Assembly (NCBI GenBank): GCA_021805775.1
Contig: JAJZED010000008.1
Span: forward strand, 75,013-139,012
DNA from: a bacterium
GTDB taxonomy: Bacteria; Vulcanimicrobiota; Vulcanimicrobiia; Vulcanimicrobiales; Vulcanimicrobiaceae
Direction: 5' to 3'
DNA length: 64,000 nucleotides
This document shows, piece by piece, positions 53,339 through 62,613 of the stretch (position 1 is the first letter of the stretch; each line of letters starts with the position of its first letter). Under the pieces are notes generated by a model, which saw only the letters and a list, made by a program, of their open reading frames with translations, was not told the DNA's origin and made no database searches. Position numbers and translations under genes: made by a program.

Positions 53339-56044
53339 CTACGCAAGCTTGAGGGATAGTCTGGATGCACGTTCTTGTGCGCGCGCGTACATTGAAAACA
53401 GGAGATCTGCGCGCTTCGATTCATCGGCGTTGCGGCATCCGTAAATCGCCTCTTCGATGTAGGCATCGTTATCTTGGTGCGCTTCCACCAACGATCGAGG
53501 AGCAGTAGTTGGGTTGTATAGGTATCCCAGCGATTTTCCTGGAGAAGCCCCTCTTGCGCGCAAAATGACTCTTGCTAGATCCGAAAGCGTCTTCTTTTGT
53601 GCGCCTGATAGCGCTGGGAGAGGGAATGTATTGTAGACCAAACCTGAAGAAAAACGATCATCACGGCGCATCTTCCCTCCGACGATCCGCATCCACAGCC
53701 GCATAAGCTTAGAGCTGACTATCGCGAGAAGCCAGAGTTGAGCTTCGTTCGCAAAAAACACCTGCTGAGTTGGGATCGCAATCTTCGTGTCCAGTGTCGT
53801 AACAGGAATGTATGCGCGATTTTCCGCTACCAGCTGCGGAATTGCCAGCACTAAACTCCCGCTCGGCAATCCAGATCCGAAACGGTTTGGAAATTGCGCC
53901 AGGCGCTTCGCGTCAGACCCATGCGTGTTGCGATAGATAGTGGTTGCCCGTAGCCGCTTAGCTATTGGTTCACATGCGCTTGCTATTGGCAATTCATCGT
54001 CAGTGACGACAATGATATATCGATATTTGTCATTCAGAAGGTCGCCGCCGCTAAGAATGCGCCGAATGAACCGCTCCGCCGCAGGATGGTCGCGAAGTAT
54101 TACCTCGCGCTCCTTTGGTGTTAGAGTCAGGTGACCTCCATCCAGCGGTTTCAAACCCTTTTTGAGTGATGGAAGATCGCTGATCGACGTGTTCTGCTTG
54201 TCAACAATAGTCACGCTAGATGCAGGCATCAAGTAAAAGTTGATCGCTGGAACGGGCTTAGCATGCTTGCCGTTATACAAGAGGGCGGAATCTACGCCAG
54301 CGGCTGAAAAGCCAACGATCGAACAAGTTATCCCTGCGTTATGACTTGCGCTATTCTCCCAGTTGACGGTAGGGTAAGCAAACGAGATGGAAATGCCAAG
54401 CGATGCGATTTCAGGCCAAAGGATTGGAACCTGTTCGCCTTGATAAATGGAATTGGTTGTTACGAGAGCGCCTCTCACCTGACCGGCGCCCGCCCGCAGG
54501 TAAGTCGCTAGTTTGAGTACCCAGCATGCAACGTAGTCGAGATCTCTGTAACTTGCGACATGGCCGATGAAAACGCGATCCATGTCGGCGTTTTGCTCAG
54601 CAGTTCTCCCGAAATGCCCAAGATACGGCGGATTGCCACAAACATAGATTTCCGCATCCCGACCTATCGGGCATTCGGAAAGCCAATCTAGGCGTAGCGA
54701 GTTTCCCTGACGAATCGTTGTGATCTTAGCGAGCGGCAATGTCGGTCTTGCGGCTCCGAATACACCCCTGAACGCCACGTTCATTTGATGTTCCGCAATC
54801 CAAAGCGATAGTTTGGCCGTCTCACACGCGAAGTCGATGACGTCGATGCCGAAGAAATTCTGCAAAGCGATACCAGAGAGCCGAAGAGGCGCTGCGGGAG
54901 CAATCTCACCAATCCGAACCAAAGTGTTCATCTCAAGCTTACGCATCTCTTTGTAAGCCACGACCAGAAAGTTCCCAGAGCCGCAGGCTGGATCAAATAT
55001 GCGAATGGCGGAGAGGCGGCCAAGCAGCGCCTCAAGCTTCGGAACGCTGTCTTTCGCCTTCTCGAATGCTTCGTCGAGTCCATCAAGGAAGAGTGGCTTC
55101 AGCACGTTCATGATGTTGGGCAAGCTTGTGTAGTGCATACCGAGATCGCTGCGCGTGACATCTTGCGCGATCGTCTGGATCATCGAGCCGAAAATATCGG
55201 GGTTGATCGTCGTCCAATCCAGGTCACCGCATTCCAACATCTGCCGACGGGCAGTGCGGCTGAACTGCGGGATCTCGACGGTCTCTTCAAACAGATTGCC
55301 GTTAACGAAAGGGAATCTCATTGCAACGGCCGGCGTATCCTTCGCGCGCTCCTTTTCCTCGACGTTCATGATTCGGAATACGCGATCAAGGAAAGGCGCA
55401 ACATCGACGCCATCTTCTCGGGTATATTGAGTGACGGTGTTCGTGAAGAGCTTCGCGGCCGTGAAAATGCCCGTTTTTTCTGCGTAGAAGCAAAACAGCA
55501 GGCGGCTCATGAGCAGGTTTAGTTCATGCGTGTGATGGCCCGTGTTCCAAGCGGGATTCGCTTCGAGAATATTGTCGTAGAGCTTCTTGAGGTTTTTCGC
55601 AGCCTTGACGTCTGCGGGGTGTTCCTCAACGATGGCACGGTGTTCGAACCCGGCGATCGGGCCCAAAAAGTCCGTGCCCTCCTCGTCGAGACTCGCATAC
55701 TCGACATTCAGCGTGTCCTCGCGCAGCATGTCCCTTGCATGGACCTGCTCGCCGTTCGTTACGAGGATGAATCGTGGCTTGTATTTTACGGTCAGAGGAT
55801 CAGCGACAAGTGCATCACCGATTGCACCGACATCGTCGCTGGACTCGGCGGGGCGGAAAAAGAGGTGCTTCTTCCAGAGCACATCACCGGGTTGCTTCGC
55901 TACGTTTGTGTGACCGGTCTCCAGCCGACTGACGGTCATTTTCGAGGCGTTGCAGATACGGATAAGTTCGAAGGGGAAGGTTTCGGGACTGTACGGCTTC
56001 GCGACGAGATCCTTGATAGCAATCCCGATTTCGGTGAGGTTCAT
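53339..56044 (-). CDS. MmeI-like (Type IIG-family) DNA adenine methyltransferase
   Basis: The 901-residue protein has SAM motif I FDPACGSGNFL at about residue 355 and catalytic motif NPPYLGH at about 468. The MmeI-like helical segment DRVFIGHVASYRDLDYVAC, a target recognition region and a C-terminal helical region follow. In true Type IIG enzymes the N-terminus carries a D...E-x-K nuclease; here the corresponding stretch reads PGDVLWKKHLFFRPAE, without an obvious E-x-K, so it may be methylation-only. Cleavage would then be done by the neighbouring GIY-YIG protein. Codon use is more AT-rich than in the core genes, consistent with transfer. Confidence 0.85.
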   Translation of the reverse strand: MNLTEIGIAIKDLVAKPYSPETFPFELIRICNASKMTVSRLETGHTNVAKQPGDVLWKKHLFFRPAESSDDVGAIGDALVADPLTVKYKPRFILVTNGEQVHARDMLREDTLNVEYASLDEEGTDFLGPIAGFEHRAIVEEHPADVKAAKNLKKLYDNILEANPAWNTGHHTHELNLLMSRLLFCFYAEKTGIFTAAKLFTNTVTQYTREDGVDVAPFLDRVFRIMNVEEKERAKDTPAVAMRFPFVNGNLFEETVEIPQFSRTARRQMLECGDLDWTTINPDIFGSMIQTIAQDVTRSDLGMHYTSLPNIMNVLKPLFLDGLDEAFEKAKDSVPKLEALLGRLSAIRIFDPACGSGNFLVVAYKEMRKLEMNTLVRIGEIAPAAPLRLSGIALQNFFGIDVIDFACETAKLSLWIAEHQMNVAFRGVFGAARPTLPLAKITTIRQGNSLRLDWLSECPIGRDAEIYVCGNPPYLGHFGRTAEQNADMDRVFIGHVASYRDLDYVACWVLKLATYLRAGAGQVRGALVTTNSIYQGEQVPILWPEIASLGISISFAYPTVNWENSASHNAGITCSIVGFSAAGVDSALLYNGKHAKPVPAINFYLMPASSVTIVDKQNTSISDLPSLKKGLKPLDGGHLTLTPKEREVILRDHPAAERFIRRILSGGDLLNDKYRYIIVVTDDELPIASACEPIAKRLRATTIYRNTHGSDAKRLAQFPNRFGSGLPSGSLVLAIPQLVAENRAYIPVTTLDTKIAIPTQQVFFANEAQLWLLAIVSSKLMRLWMRIVGGKMRRDDRFSSGLVYNTFPLPALSGAQKKTLSDLARVILRARGASPGKSLGYLYNPTTAPRSLVEAHQDNDAYIEEAIYGCRNADESKRADLLFSMYARAQERASRLSLKLA

Positions 56045-56170
56045 CTGCCGCTTAGTCGTCCATTCTGGGGTGTCGGAGTCCGGAATAGTCTACCTCCTGG
56101 GAGTATATACCATACTCGCCATATAAGCAAATCTTCGCGCCTGAAGCCTAGCTACGACGATCTTTCCGCT

Positions 56171-56485
56171 TCACCCGCTAACGGACTGACCGGCTGGGAG
56201 GTTCGGCCCATCTGACGGATGGCCGCTCTCTGCTCGGAACGGCGTTACCAGGTGCGTTACGTTGTTCATGCCGTCCTCGCTCACCGTGAGTCCGGGAAGA
56301 TTCTGAACCAACCAGGCCGTCGCCTCGCCTAGGGTTGAATCAGCCGAAGTCGGCATCGCAATGCGCAACAACCAAATCAGCATTGCGACGAAAGCTATCC
56401 CGCCGTTATGGTATCCTGCGATGCGGGGTAACAGGCGCCCGTGGTAAAACAAGACGTTCAACGTGGTAGCCACCACAACCACCAA
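56171..56485 (-). CDS. Small membrane protein of the defence cluster
   Basis: The 104-residue protein has two hydrophobic stretches (MVVVVATTLNVLFYHG; IAFVAMLIWLLRIAM). It overlaps the preceding DUF3892-like gene by 28 bp. No motif recognised; possibly a membrane effector or anchor. Confidence 0.5.
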   Translation of the reverse strand: MVVVVATTLNVLFYHGRLLPRIAGYHNGGIAFVAMLIWLLRIAMPTSADSTLGEATAWLVQNLPGLTVSEDGMNNVTHLVTPFRAESGHPSDGPNLPAGQSVSG

Positions 56486-56844
56486 AGAGCACCGAATGGC
56501 CGTTGTTGCAGTTGAGATTGCACCTCAGCAGGTGCGGCTGCTGCTGGCCTGGTCGGCGTTGCGAAGCGTGGAAGTCTGAGCAGGGTATCGCGAGAAGATA
56601 AGTTCTCTTCGGTCTTCAAGAAACGCACATCGCCATCTTGGAACGTAAGAATTACCTTGTTCTCACCTAAATGCGTCCGAAGGTAGACGCGCGTTTGAGG
56701 GTTGTCGTTTACCCATTCAGCAAACGGTCCGCGATCCATGTAGCCGAGTTTTCCATCGTCGTCATCTCGGTAGACGAGCTCCTCAATGTTTCGAACGTCG
56801 TCGTCCGATTGTTTCATCCGGACAGCAAGCACTTGAATGGACAC
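56458..56844 (-). CDS. DUF3892-like protein
   Basis: The 128-residue protein starts VQVLAVRM-like (MSIQVLAVRMKQSDDD) and contains GENKVILTFQDGDVRFLKTE and DTLLRLPRF, a pattern of the DUF3892 family of unknown function. Its stop precedes and overlaps the small membrane gene. It starts 3 bp after the OLD-like gene. Confidence 0.65.
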   Translation of the reverse strand: MSIQVLAVRMKQSDDDVRNIEELVYRDDDDGKLGYMDRGPFAEWVNDNPQTRVYLRTHLGENKVILTFQDGDVRFLKTEENLSSRDTLLRLPRFATPTRPAAAAPAEVQSQLQQRPFGALWWLWWLPR

Positions 56845-56847
56845 GGC

Positions 56848-58803
56848 TTATGCGAGCATCGCGTTGACGATCTTGAAGAGATCTTCGAAGTGGTTGAGCG
56901 AGTCGTTCATGCCGGCATTCCCAGCGAAGTCTTTTTCGTTCGCCGCGAGATACGCGGATGGATCGTAGTGGTTGAAGTCGGCGACCGTTGCGGGCATCAC
57001 CCTGAACGCGTCCTCTGCTTTAGGAAGAACTCGTTCCTTGGTTCCGGCTCCGAGCTTCGTAGCGTCGATCACGTTTTTGCCCTTGAGGCTGTAAGCGGCA
57101 GTCAGGATTCCCGCGAAGAGTTCAGCTCCGAGCATATCCTCAACATCGGCTTCGTCCTGACCGAGAACATCCGCGAAGGTGATGACTCGCCCGTCCTTCA
57201 ATAGTTTGGATTGCTTGATCGAGTCGACTTTGGATTTTTGTCCCTTTACGAAGTCGATGACGACGGCGATGTCGAGTTTGTTGCCGCCAAATAGACTGAC
57301 GAAAGCCGGGACCTTGTCGACTCCACCGGTTGGGCATATTGTCCAGCGACAGTCGAGGCTCGTGCGACCTGCGGCTTTGAGCATGCGCGAAAAGACGACG
57401 AAGTAAAGATAGTCCGATGGGCCTTCGACCAGCAACGTGTGCTCGCCGACGAACAGACTTTGCGTTATCTCGAAGCCGAGTGCCGCTTGCAACGGAAACA
57501 GGGTATCGCGATCCGTGCTCAAGACGTCATCGCCAACATGGGTTCCTAGCGATTCGGCTACTCCATCCTTGTCTACTACGACGTCTTCAACGGTTCTGAC
57601 GCTGGTGAGGTCGTCGCTGGGGACCATGAAGGGCGAGTGCGTCGTGTAGAGCACCTGATGATTGGTTTTGAGCTTTTCATTGAAGTAGCGCAGGAGGTCG
57701 CCCTGTGCTCTCGCGTGGAGCGCCAGCCCTGGCTCGTCAAGCAATATGATGACGTTCCCGAACTCTTTTTTGACTTGTGAGAAGCGGACAAGAAACGAAA
57801 AGAACCAGACGAAGCCCGCGCTGCGCTCGGAGAATGGAACGGTCATGTCGTGGAGCGAATTCCGCACGCGCGCCTGCATGATGAAGCCGGAGTTGAACGG
57901 CGGATCGTCGTCCGGCCGGCCCGCCTCGACGATGAATTCGACCTTTAAATTGCGATTTTGGGACCAATACTCGAAGATCTGTTTGGAAATCTTAATGGAG
58001 GCGGCTTCCGTCTTTGCGCGGAGATCCTCGGCTTTCTTCGTGTCCTCGATTTCGTCCAACGTTATGTTTGCGAACTGCAAAAATTCCATGAACAACTTTG
58101 AGCCTTCCGTGAGAGGCTTGCTTGTACGTTTCCTCTCATTGAGGTCGTCGATGGAGACGCGGCCGCTCATTCGATCGTAATTGCTGAAATAAAGAAAGCT
58201 TGGCATCCGGGCAAACAACACGTCGGTGAGCCCGAGATCGTAGTTCGAGTCGCGAAGTTTGGCGAGCTTCGTCCTTAGACTTATTATCCCTGGCGTTGCC
58301 TCGCCAATGTACCCCTTGACGAAGTCGGCGAGCTGCGCTGGGGTCGTAAATTTCTCTATTTGATCTATTTCGGCTTTTACACATCCGTTTTCTTTTGCCA
58401 ATGCGCGGATGATCTGCTCATGCTTAAGGTTGACGCCTATAGAAGGCGACGGGCCGTATCCTTTAGTGGCTGTTATGATTTTGGATTTCAGGGCATCGGC
58501 GCCGACGATGGCTTCGATTGCTGCGACATCGTCGTCTTCGAGCTCCCATTCGGTCTCGATGGCTATCGGATCCCCATTGGGGTTGCGCTCGTCATAGTCG
58601 CTCAGCCACTTTCGTGGATAGTCGTTGACTTTGTCAAATTTGTCGTGATCCTTGACGACAGGCTTAAGTCGTTCGAGCGCCTGGAGTATCGCCGTCTTGC
58701 CCGACTCGTTCTTTCCGACGAAGCATGTCACATCTCGAATCGAAAATTCGCCAGAGTCGTCGATGCACCGATAGTTCTTAACGCGCGCATTCTTTAGAAT
58801 CAA
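56848..58803 (-). CDS. OLD-family ATP-dependent nuclease (AAA ATPase plus Toprim)
   Basis: The 651-residue protein starts at TTG 58803 (GGGAG 7 nt upstream), giving MILKNARVKNYRCIDDSGEF as expected for OLD proteins; the frame stays open to ATG 58875. Walker A GKNESGKT lies at 30-37, signature FSERSAGFVWF and Walker B VIILLDEPGLALH follow, and a C-terminal Toprim region has LLVEGPSDYLYF and AVVIDF. Such proteins (OLD, GajA-like, AriA-like) are nucleases or sensors in phage defence. It is the first gene of the cluster. Confidence 0.85.
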   Translation of the reverse strand: MILKNARVKNYRCIDDSGEFSIRDVTCFVGKNESGKTAILQALERLKPVVKDHDKFDKVNDYPRKWLSDYDERNPNGDPIAIETEWELEDDDVAAIEAIVGADALKSKIITATKGYGPSPSIGVNLKHEQIIRALAKENGCVKAEIDQIEKFTTPAQLADFVKGYIGEATPGIISLRTKLAKLRDSNYDLGLTDVLFARMPSFLYFSNYDRMSGRVSIDDLNERKRTSKPLTEGSKLFMEFLQFANITLDEIEDTKKAEDLRAKTEAASIKISKQIFEYWSQNRNLKVEFIVEAGRPDDDPPFNSGFIMQARVRNSLHDMTVPFSERSAGFVWFFSFLVRFSQVKKEFGNVIILLDEPGLALHARAQGDLLRYFNEKLKTNHQVLYTTHSPFMVPSDDLTSVRTVEDVVVDKDGVAESLGTHVGDDVLSTDRDTLFPLQAALGFEITQSLFVGEHTLLVEGPSDYLYFVVFSRMLKAAGRTSLDCRWTICPTGGVDKVPAFVSLFGGNKLDIAVVIDFVKGQKSKVDSIKQSKLLKDGRVITFADVLGQDEADVEDMLGAELFAGILTAAYSLKGKNVIDATKLGAGTKERVLPKAEDAFRVMPATVADFNHYDPSAYLAANEKDFAGNAGMNDSLNHFEDLFKIVNAMLA

Positions 58804-59104
58804 GGCAAATCTCCCGTAGACAAGGTGATCGTGCTCCGGAGCCTTTACACGCTTGCTGGGGAAACCCTCTCTCATGACCCGAGGGGCCTATTGCGCATGA
58901 ATCGTCGCCGCATGTGCGATTATGACTGCCCACTGTCCAACACCCGACCTACAAGGCCCTGGCGGAACTCTGGAAAGCGGTGATAACGATCCTTCTCCGC
59001 CGGGCTTTGCATTCAGAAGCGGTGCGAAAGTCACGAAGGCCTCGATGTTATCGAGCAGTTGAACGGCGCGAATGATTTCGCGCTTTTCACCAAACGCGGG
59101 GACC

Positions 59105-59234
59105 TTGGAGTGGTCTCGATTTCGCAGACACGAAGTGTACTTAGGCTGATTCTTCTCGAACTGCTCGGGGCTGACGTATCCGAGCGGCGAGTCCCGACGT
59201 TGCCGATTGTACCAGATCTTGATGTAATCGAAAA
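59105..59234 (-). pseudogene. C-terminal fragment of an IS3-family transposase, cut by an IS66 end
   Basis: Minus-strand residues FDYIKIWYNRQRRDSPLGYV and SPEQFEKNQ form the C-terminus of IS3-family OrfB. It stops exactly where an IS66-type left end (GTAACCATCTG) starts at 59235, so the IS66 copy inserted there. Confidence 0.8.
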
Positions 59235-59690
59235 GTAACCATCTGTTCCAGGCCATCGTGCTTTCAAAGTTTGGTGTTTGCAATGATAGAGCAAATGTTT
59301 GTACCATCGCGAGGGTGTCATGGAAGTATCGAAAGCGCCGCACCAGCGCCGAGCCCATTGCCGCGTGCCGCTCGCTCAAAAGCGCCGTATCGTCGAGCTC
59401 ACGTTGTGCGCTGGTGTATCAGTTCAAGCGATCGCTCGCGAGCAGGGTGTGAGCCGCAATAGTCTCTATCAATGGCAAGCGCTCTATCGTGCTGGCAAAC
59501 TCAACGCGGAGCCGACGCCACGCGTTCGTTCCGCTGCGTCGCGCTGGGACGCAAGAACTTCCAGTTAGCCGGCAGCGACGCCGGCGAGGAGCGCGCTGCG
59601 GCGCTCTACAGCTTGCTCGGTAGTGCGAAACTCAACGTCCTCAATCTCGAATGGTTTCTACGCGAGGTACCCACACGCATTTGACGGTGT
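59235..59690 (+). pseudogene. Internally deleted IS66-family element
   Basis: From a GTAACC left end, the intact-looking start of orfA (ATG 59320: MEVSKAPHQRRAHCRVPLAQ, then a helix-turn-helix QAIAREQGVSRNSLYQWQAL) runs into the tnpC C-terminal piece (FRCVALGRKNFQLAGSDAGEE; RAAALYSLLGSAKLNVLNL). orfB and nearly all of tnpC are deleted. The left 120 bp match the left end of the 37662 element. Confidence 0.8.
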
Positions 59691-59728
59691 ACCCGAATCT
59701 GGACCAATTTGAACTAGAAAATGCCGGC

Positions 59729-60475
59729 CTATGATGCAAGGTTCTCGTGCGCTCGGGCAAACTCCGCTGGGGGGCAGTTTCCGAATGATCGGTGCGGTCG
59801 ATGATGGTTATATTCGGCACGCCAGATCGCTGTCATTTCGCGGGCTTGTTCGAGCGATTCAAGCCAGCTCGCGTTGTGGAGTTCTTGACGAACGCGCCCA
59901 TTTAACGATTCGATAAACGCATTGTCTGTCGGCTTTCCGGGGCGTGAGAAGTCGAGCTGCACTTTGTTCCAATACGCCCATTGATCGAGCGCTTTTGAGA
60001 TGAACTCAGGGCCGTTGTCACAACGGATGCAACGCGGTATTCCGCGCTCGGCCACAATGCGCGTTAATGCCTGCACGACATCCCCGCCCTTGAAGCCGGA
60101 TGCAACGTCGAGAGCGAGGCACTCACGACTAAAGTTATCGACTATCGTTAAGAGCCGGATCTTTCGGCCATCCGCGAGGTTATCGGCCATGACGCCCATC
60201 GACCAGGCTTGGTTTACCGCGGTCGCAATGGAACGCTCCGTACGCACGACTGCCGACTTTCGCCGCTTGGGCGTTTGAAGGCGCATGGCGAGGCCTTCCT
60301 CGCGATAGCTGCGGTACACACGTTTGCGATTTACGATCCAGCCTTCGCGGCGAAGCAAGACATGAATGCGCGGATAATCGTACCGCACGCGGGTCGCAGC
60401 GATCTCGTTTATCCGCGCCCGTAATGCCGGGACATCCGTCTTCACCGATTGGTAGTGCACGGTGGAGCGGTTCAT
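59729..60475 (-). pseudogene. IS3-family transposase OrfB (probably 5' truncated)
   Basis: The 248-residue frame shows the rve core: Asp in MGVMADNL-like segment, TIVDNFSRECLALDV, DNGPEFISKALDQWAY and FIESLNGRVRQELHN, of the IS407-like group. It starts MNRSTVHYQSVK, where full OrfB proteins of the group usually have about 30 more residues (RRACRALG), not found in frame here. No OrfA is seen upstream. A likely terminal repeat (TGTACCCGAATCTGG) lies at about 59690-59710. Confidence 0.8.
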
Positions 60476-60720
60476 GTGCCCACGGAGAAGCCGTGTTTAC
60501 GGAGCGCATCGGTCACCGGCGCGACCAATGCCGCAGTCGTGCCCACCCATTGCGTGGGCAGCCTGCGGTCCAAGTCCACCCAACTGGATGCGTCAATCTC
60601 TGCTCGCCGATAGCGGGCGATGATCGACCGCTCCGACGACTAGCACCTGCGTTAAAAGCGCAGGGTCGGCTACTTTGCGTGCATAAGAATACGCGTGCAT
60701 GAGAACAGTACATGGCGATC

Positions 60721-61182
60721 TCAGGCAAAAAAGGTCACCAAAAAGGTCACATTCCCATCAGACCGTTGTGGTCGTACCGGACGGAAAACCTCGATTTTAC
60801 AGGGCGTTTTCGTCCAGTACGATCGTTTACGTTCCTCGTGATGCTGATTCGTCGTCGCCTGCGGCGAGGGGAGCGGCGTCGGGCAGCCGTCGTTCTCCGG
60901 GGTGATCTGCGCCGCAGGCGGGACTGCGCCGCACGGCCCCCAAGGCATCAGTTTCACGGGGACGCCCGCGAGCGGCGAACCGTTCGCGTCGTTCACGACC
61001 ACGCCCGAGGCGTTCGTGGTTTGCGAGCCAGGGGTCGTCACCGGGCTAGCGACCGGGGTCGGGGTTGCGCCGCCACCACCAGCCGGAATGGGGCTACTGC
61101 CGCCGCCTCCACCACCGCCGCAGGCGGCGAGGCCAGCGAGCAACGCAAGAACGGCAAGGGCGGAGAGGCTCTGCTGCTTCAT
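60721..61182 (-). CDS. Lipoprotein with abnormal C-terminal tail
   Basis: The 153-residue frame starts at ATG 61182 (GGGAGAG upstream) with a lipoprotein signal and lipobox LAACGGGGG, then a Pro/Thr linker and an Ig/carboxypeptidase-regulatory-like piece (ASGVVVNDANGSPLAGVPVK). After about residue 105 the sequence becomes Arg/Thr-rich (TNQHHEERKRSYWTKTP, then a hydrophobic end), unlike the rest. The gene was probably longer and its end was replaced by a mobile-element junction. Confidence 0.6.
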   Translation of the reverse strand: MKQQSLSALAVLALLAGLAACGGGGGGGSSPIPAGGGGATPTPVASPVTTPGSQTTNASGVVVNDANGSPLAGVPVKLMPWGPCGAVPPAAQITPENDGCPTPLPSPQATTNQHHEERKRSYWTKTPCKIEVFRPVRPQRSDGNVTFLVTFFA

Positions 61183-61368
61183 CACGATGCTATCTCTCCC
61201 GATCCCCTGCGAACTCCTTCCGAATGACGGCGCGAAAGTGGTGCAGATCGCGATCGGTGGGGCGAACGGCCCCACGAGTCGGTTGATGTCATCAGTGCAC
61301 TGAGCCATCCGTGACTCAGGGCTTCACAGCGACGAATCGGGCGCCCCGGAGATATAAAAGCGCGCGTC

Positions 61369-62562
61369 TTAAATTCGAAATTTCGGCGCAGAGAACGGCA
61401 TAGTGCGCTTCATAAAAGTATCGAATAGCGGAACTGAAAAAGCCGCAACGCCATGCTCTTTAGAAAAAATCATGCCTTTGCGAATAAGCGACTCGCGTAC
61501 TTTCCCGACACTTTCGACAGGTTTCGCGAGCGCTTCGGCCACGTCGCCTGAACGCGCGGTCTGGCCAAATTCAGCCATTGCTCGCAAGTATAATCGCTCC
61601 GCGTTTGTAAGCCGGTCGAAGCGTACGCGGAAAAAATTTTGATCCAAGCGTGTTTGCACAACATCATGCACCGCTTTAACGTCGGGTTCGTCAATCGTTG
61701 CGGCCTGTGCGTAGTTCCACGCATCGTGCGCCCATTCTTGAATAAAGAACGGATAACCAGATGATCTTTCATAAATTGCCGCAAGCGCACCTTCAGTACA
61801 CGTCACGCCATAATCGGAGGCTGGCTCTGCGACCGCTTTTGCTGTAGCCTCATACGATAACGCTCCAAGTTCCGGGAAGGTGAACATGCGTTCTGCATAC
61901 GTTTTTGCATCACCTAACCGCCCCGGAAGCTGTGGTAGTCCCGTTCCGACAAGGACAATCGGTAAATCTAACTGCGTGCAACGGTGAAGAGATTGAATTA
62001 ACGCCGACAAGTATTGTGTCGGGATAAGTTGCATTTCGTCAATCGCTAATACTATGCAACTCTTGTGCGCGGCGGCGGCATTGCCGGTTGCAATGAGTAC
62101 GTCAGTCAGGTCGCGCGGAAGATGACCGGAGTCGGCGGTACCCGGCTCGCGCTCGACCCCAATGCTTACTGCCGATCCATCTGGAAAGGTGTAGCTGAAG
62201 CTTGCGAAACTCGCAAGCGCACGCCGTATGATAGCAGAGGTGCGGTGCTTGCTGTCCAAGCGAAGCAGCACCTGGCGCGTCGCTGCGATAAAGGCAGATA
62301 GAAACTGCCCGCTTTCGGGAGCCTCGACATACCCGACACTCGCGTCCTCATGTTCGGCGTCGCTAACAAACCGATTCAAGAGAACCGTCTTCCCGACACC
62401 ACGAAGTCCGATAGGGATAATGCCTTTCGTTGGTTTCAGCGCGCGCGCACGCTGCACGGTCACCGCAAAGGATCGGAGTAGTTCTTCGCGCCCAGCGAGC
62501 GCCGGAGGCCGCGCCCCTGCACTTGGGCGGAACGGGTTGGCGATCTCATCCATATATGGCAA
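61369..62562 (-). CDS. AAA+ ATPase (Orc1/Cdc6-like or STAND-type ATP-binding protein)
   Basis: The 397-residue protein has an N-terminal NPFRPSAG...LAGREELL region, Walker A GLRGVGKT at about residue 52, Walker B VLAIDEMQLIP at about 170, and a C-terminal winged-helix-like part (GYPFFIQEWAHDAW; LTNAERLYLRAMAEFG; SLIRKGMIFSKEHG). This is the layout of ATPases that sense or load onto DNA or proteins, seen with Orc1/Cdc6-like and toxin- or transposon-linked ATPases. Partner unknown; the flanks are mobile debris. Confidence 0.75.
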   Translation of the reverse strand: MPYMDEIANPFRPSAGARPPALAGREELLRSFAVTVQRARALKPTKGIIPIGLRGVGKTVLLNRFVSDAEHEDASVGYVEAPESGQFLSAFIAATRQVLLRLDSKHRTSAIIRRALASFASFSYTFPDGSAVSIGVEREPGTADSGHLPRDLTDVLIATGNAAAAHKSCIVLAIDEMQLIPTQYLSALIQSLHRCTQLDLPIVLVGTGLPQLPGRLGDAKTYAERMFTFPELGALSYEATAKAVAEPASDYGVTCTEGALAAIYERSSGYPFFIQEWAHDAWNYAQAATIDEPDVKAVHDVVQTRLDQNFFRVRFDRLTNAERLYLRAMAEFGQTARSGDVAEALAKPVESVGKVRESLIRKGMIFSKEHGVAAFSVPLFDTFMKRTMPFSAPKFRI

Positions 62563-62613
62563 TCTTACCCTATCTTACCCATCTTGAGCAAGAGCAAGGG
62601 AAGGTCACCATAG

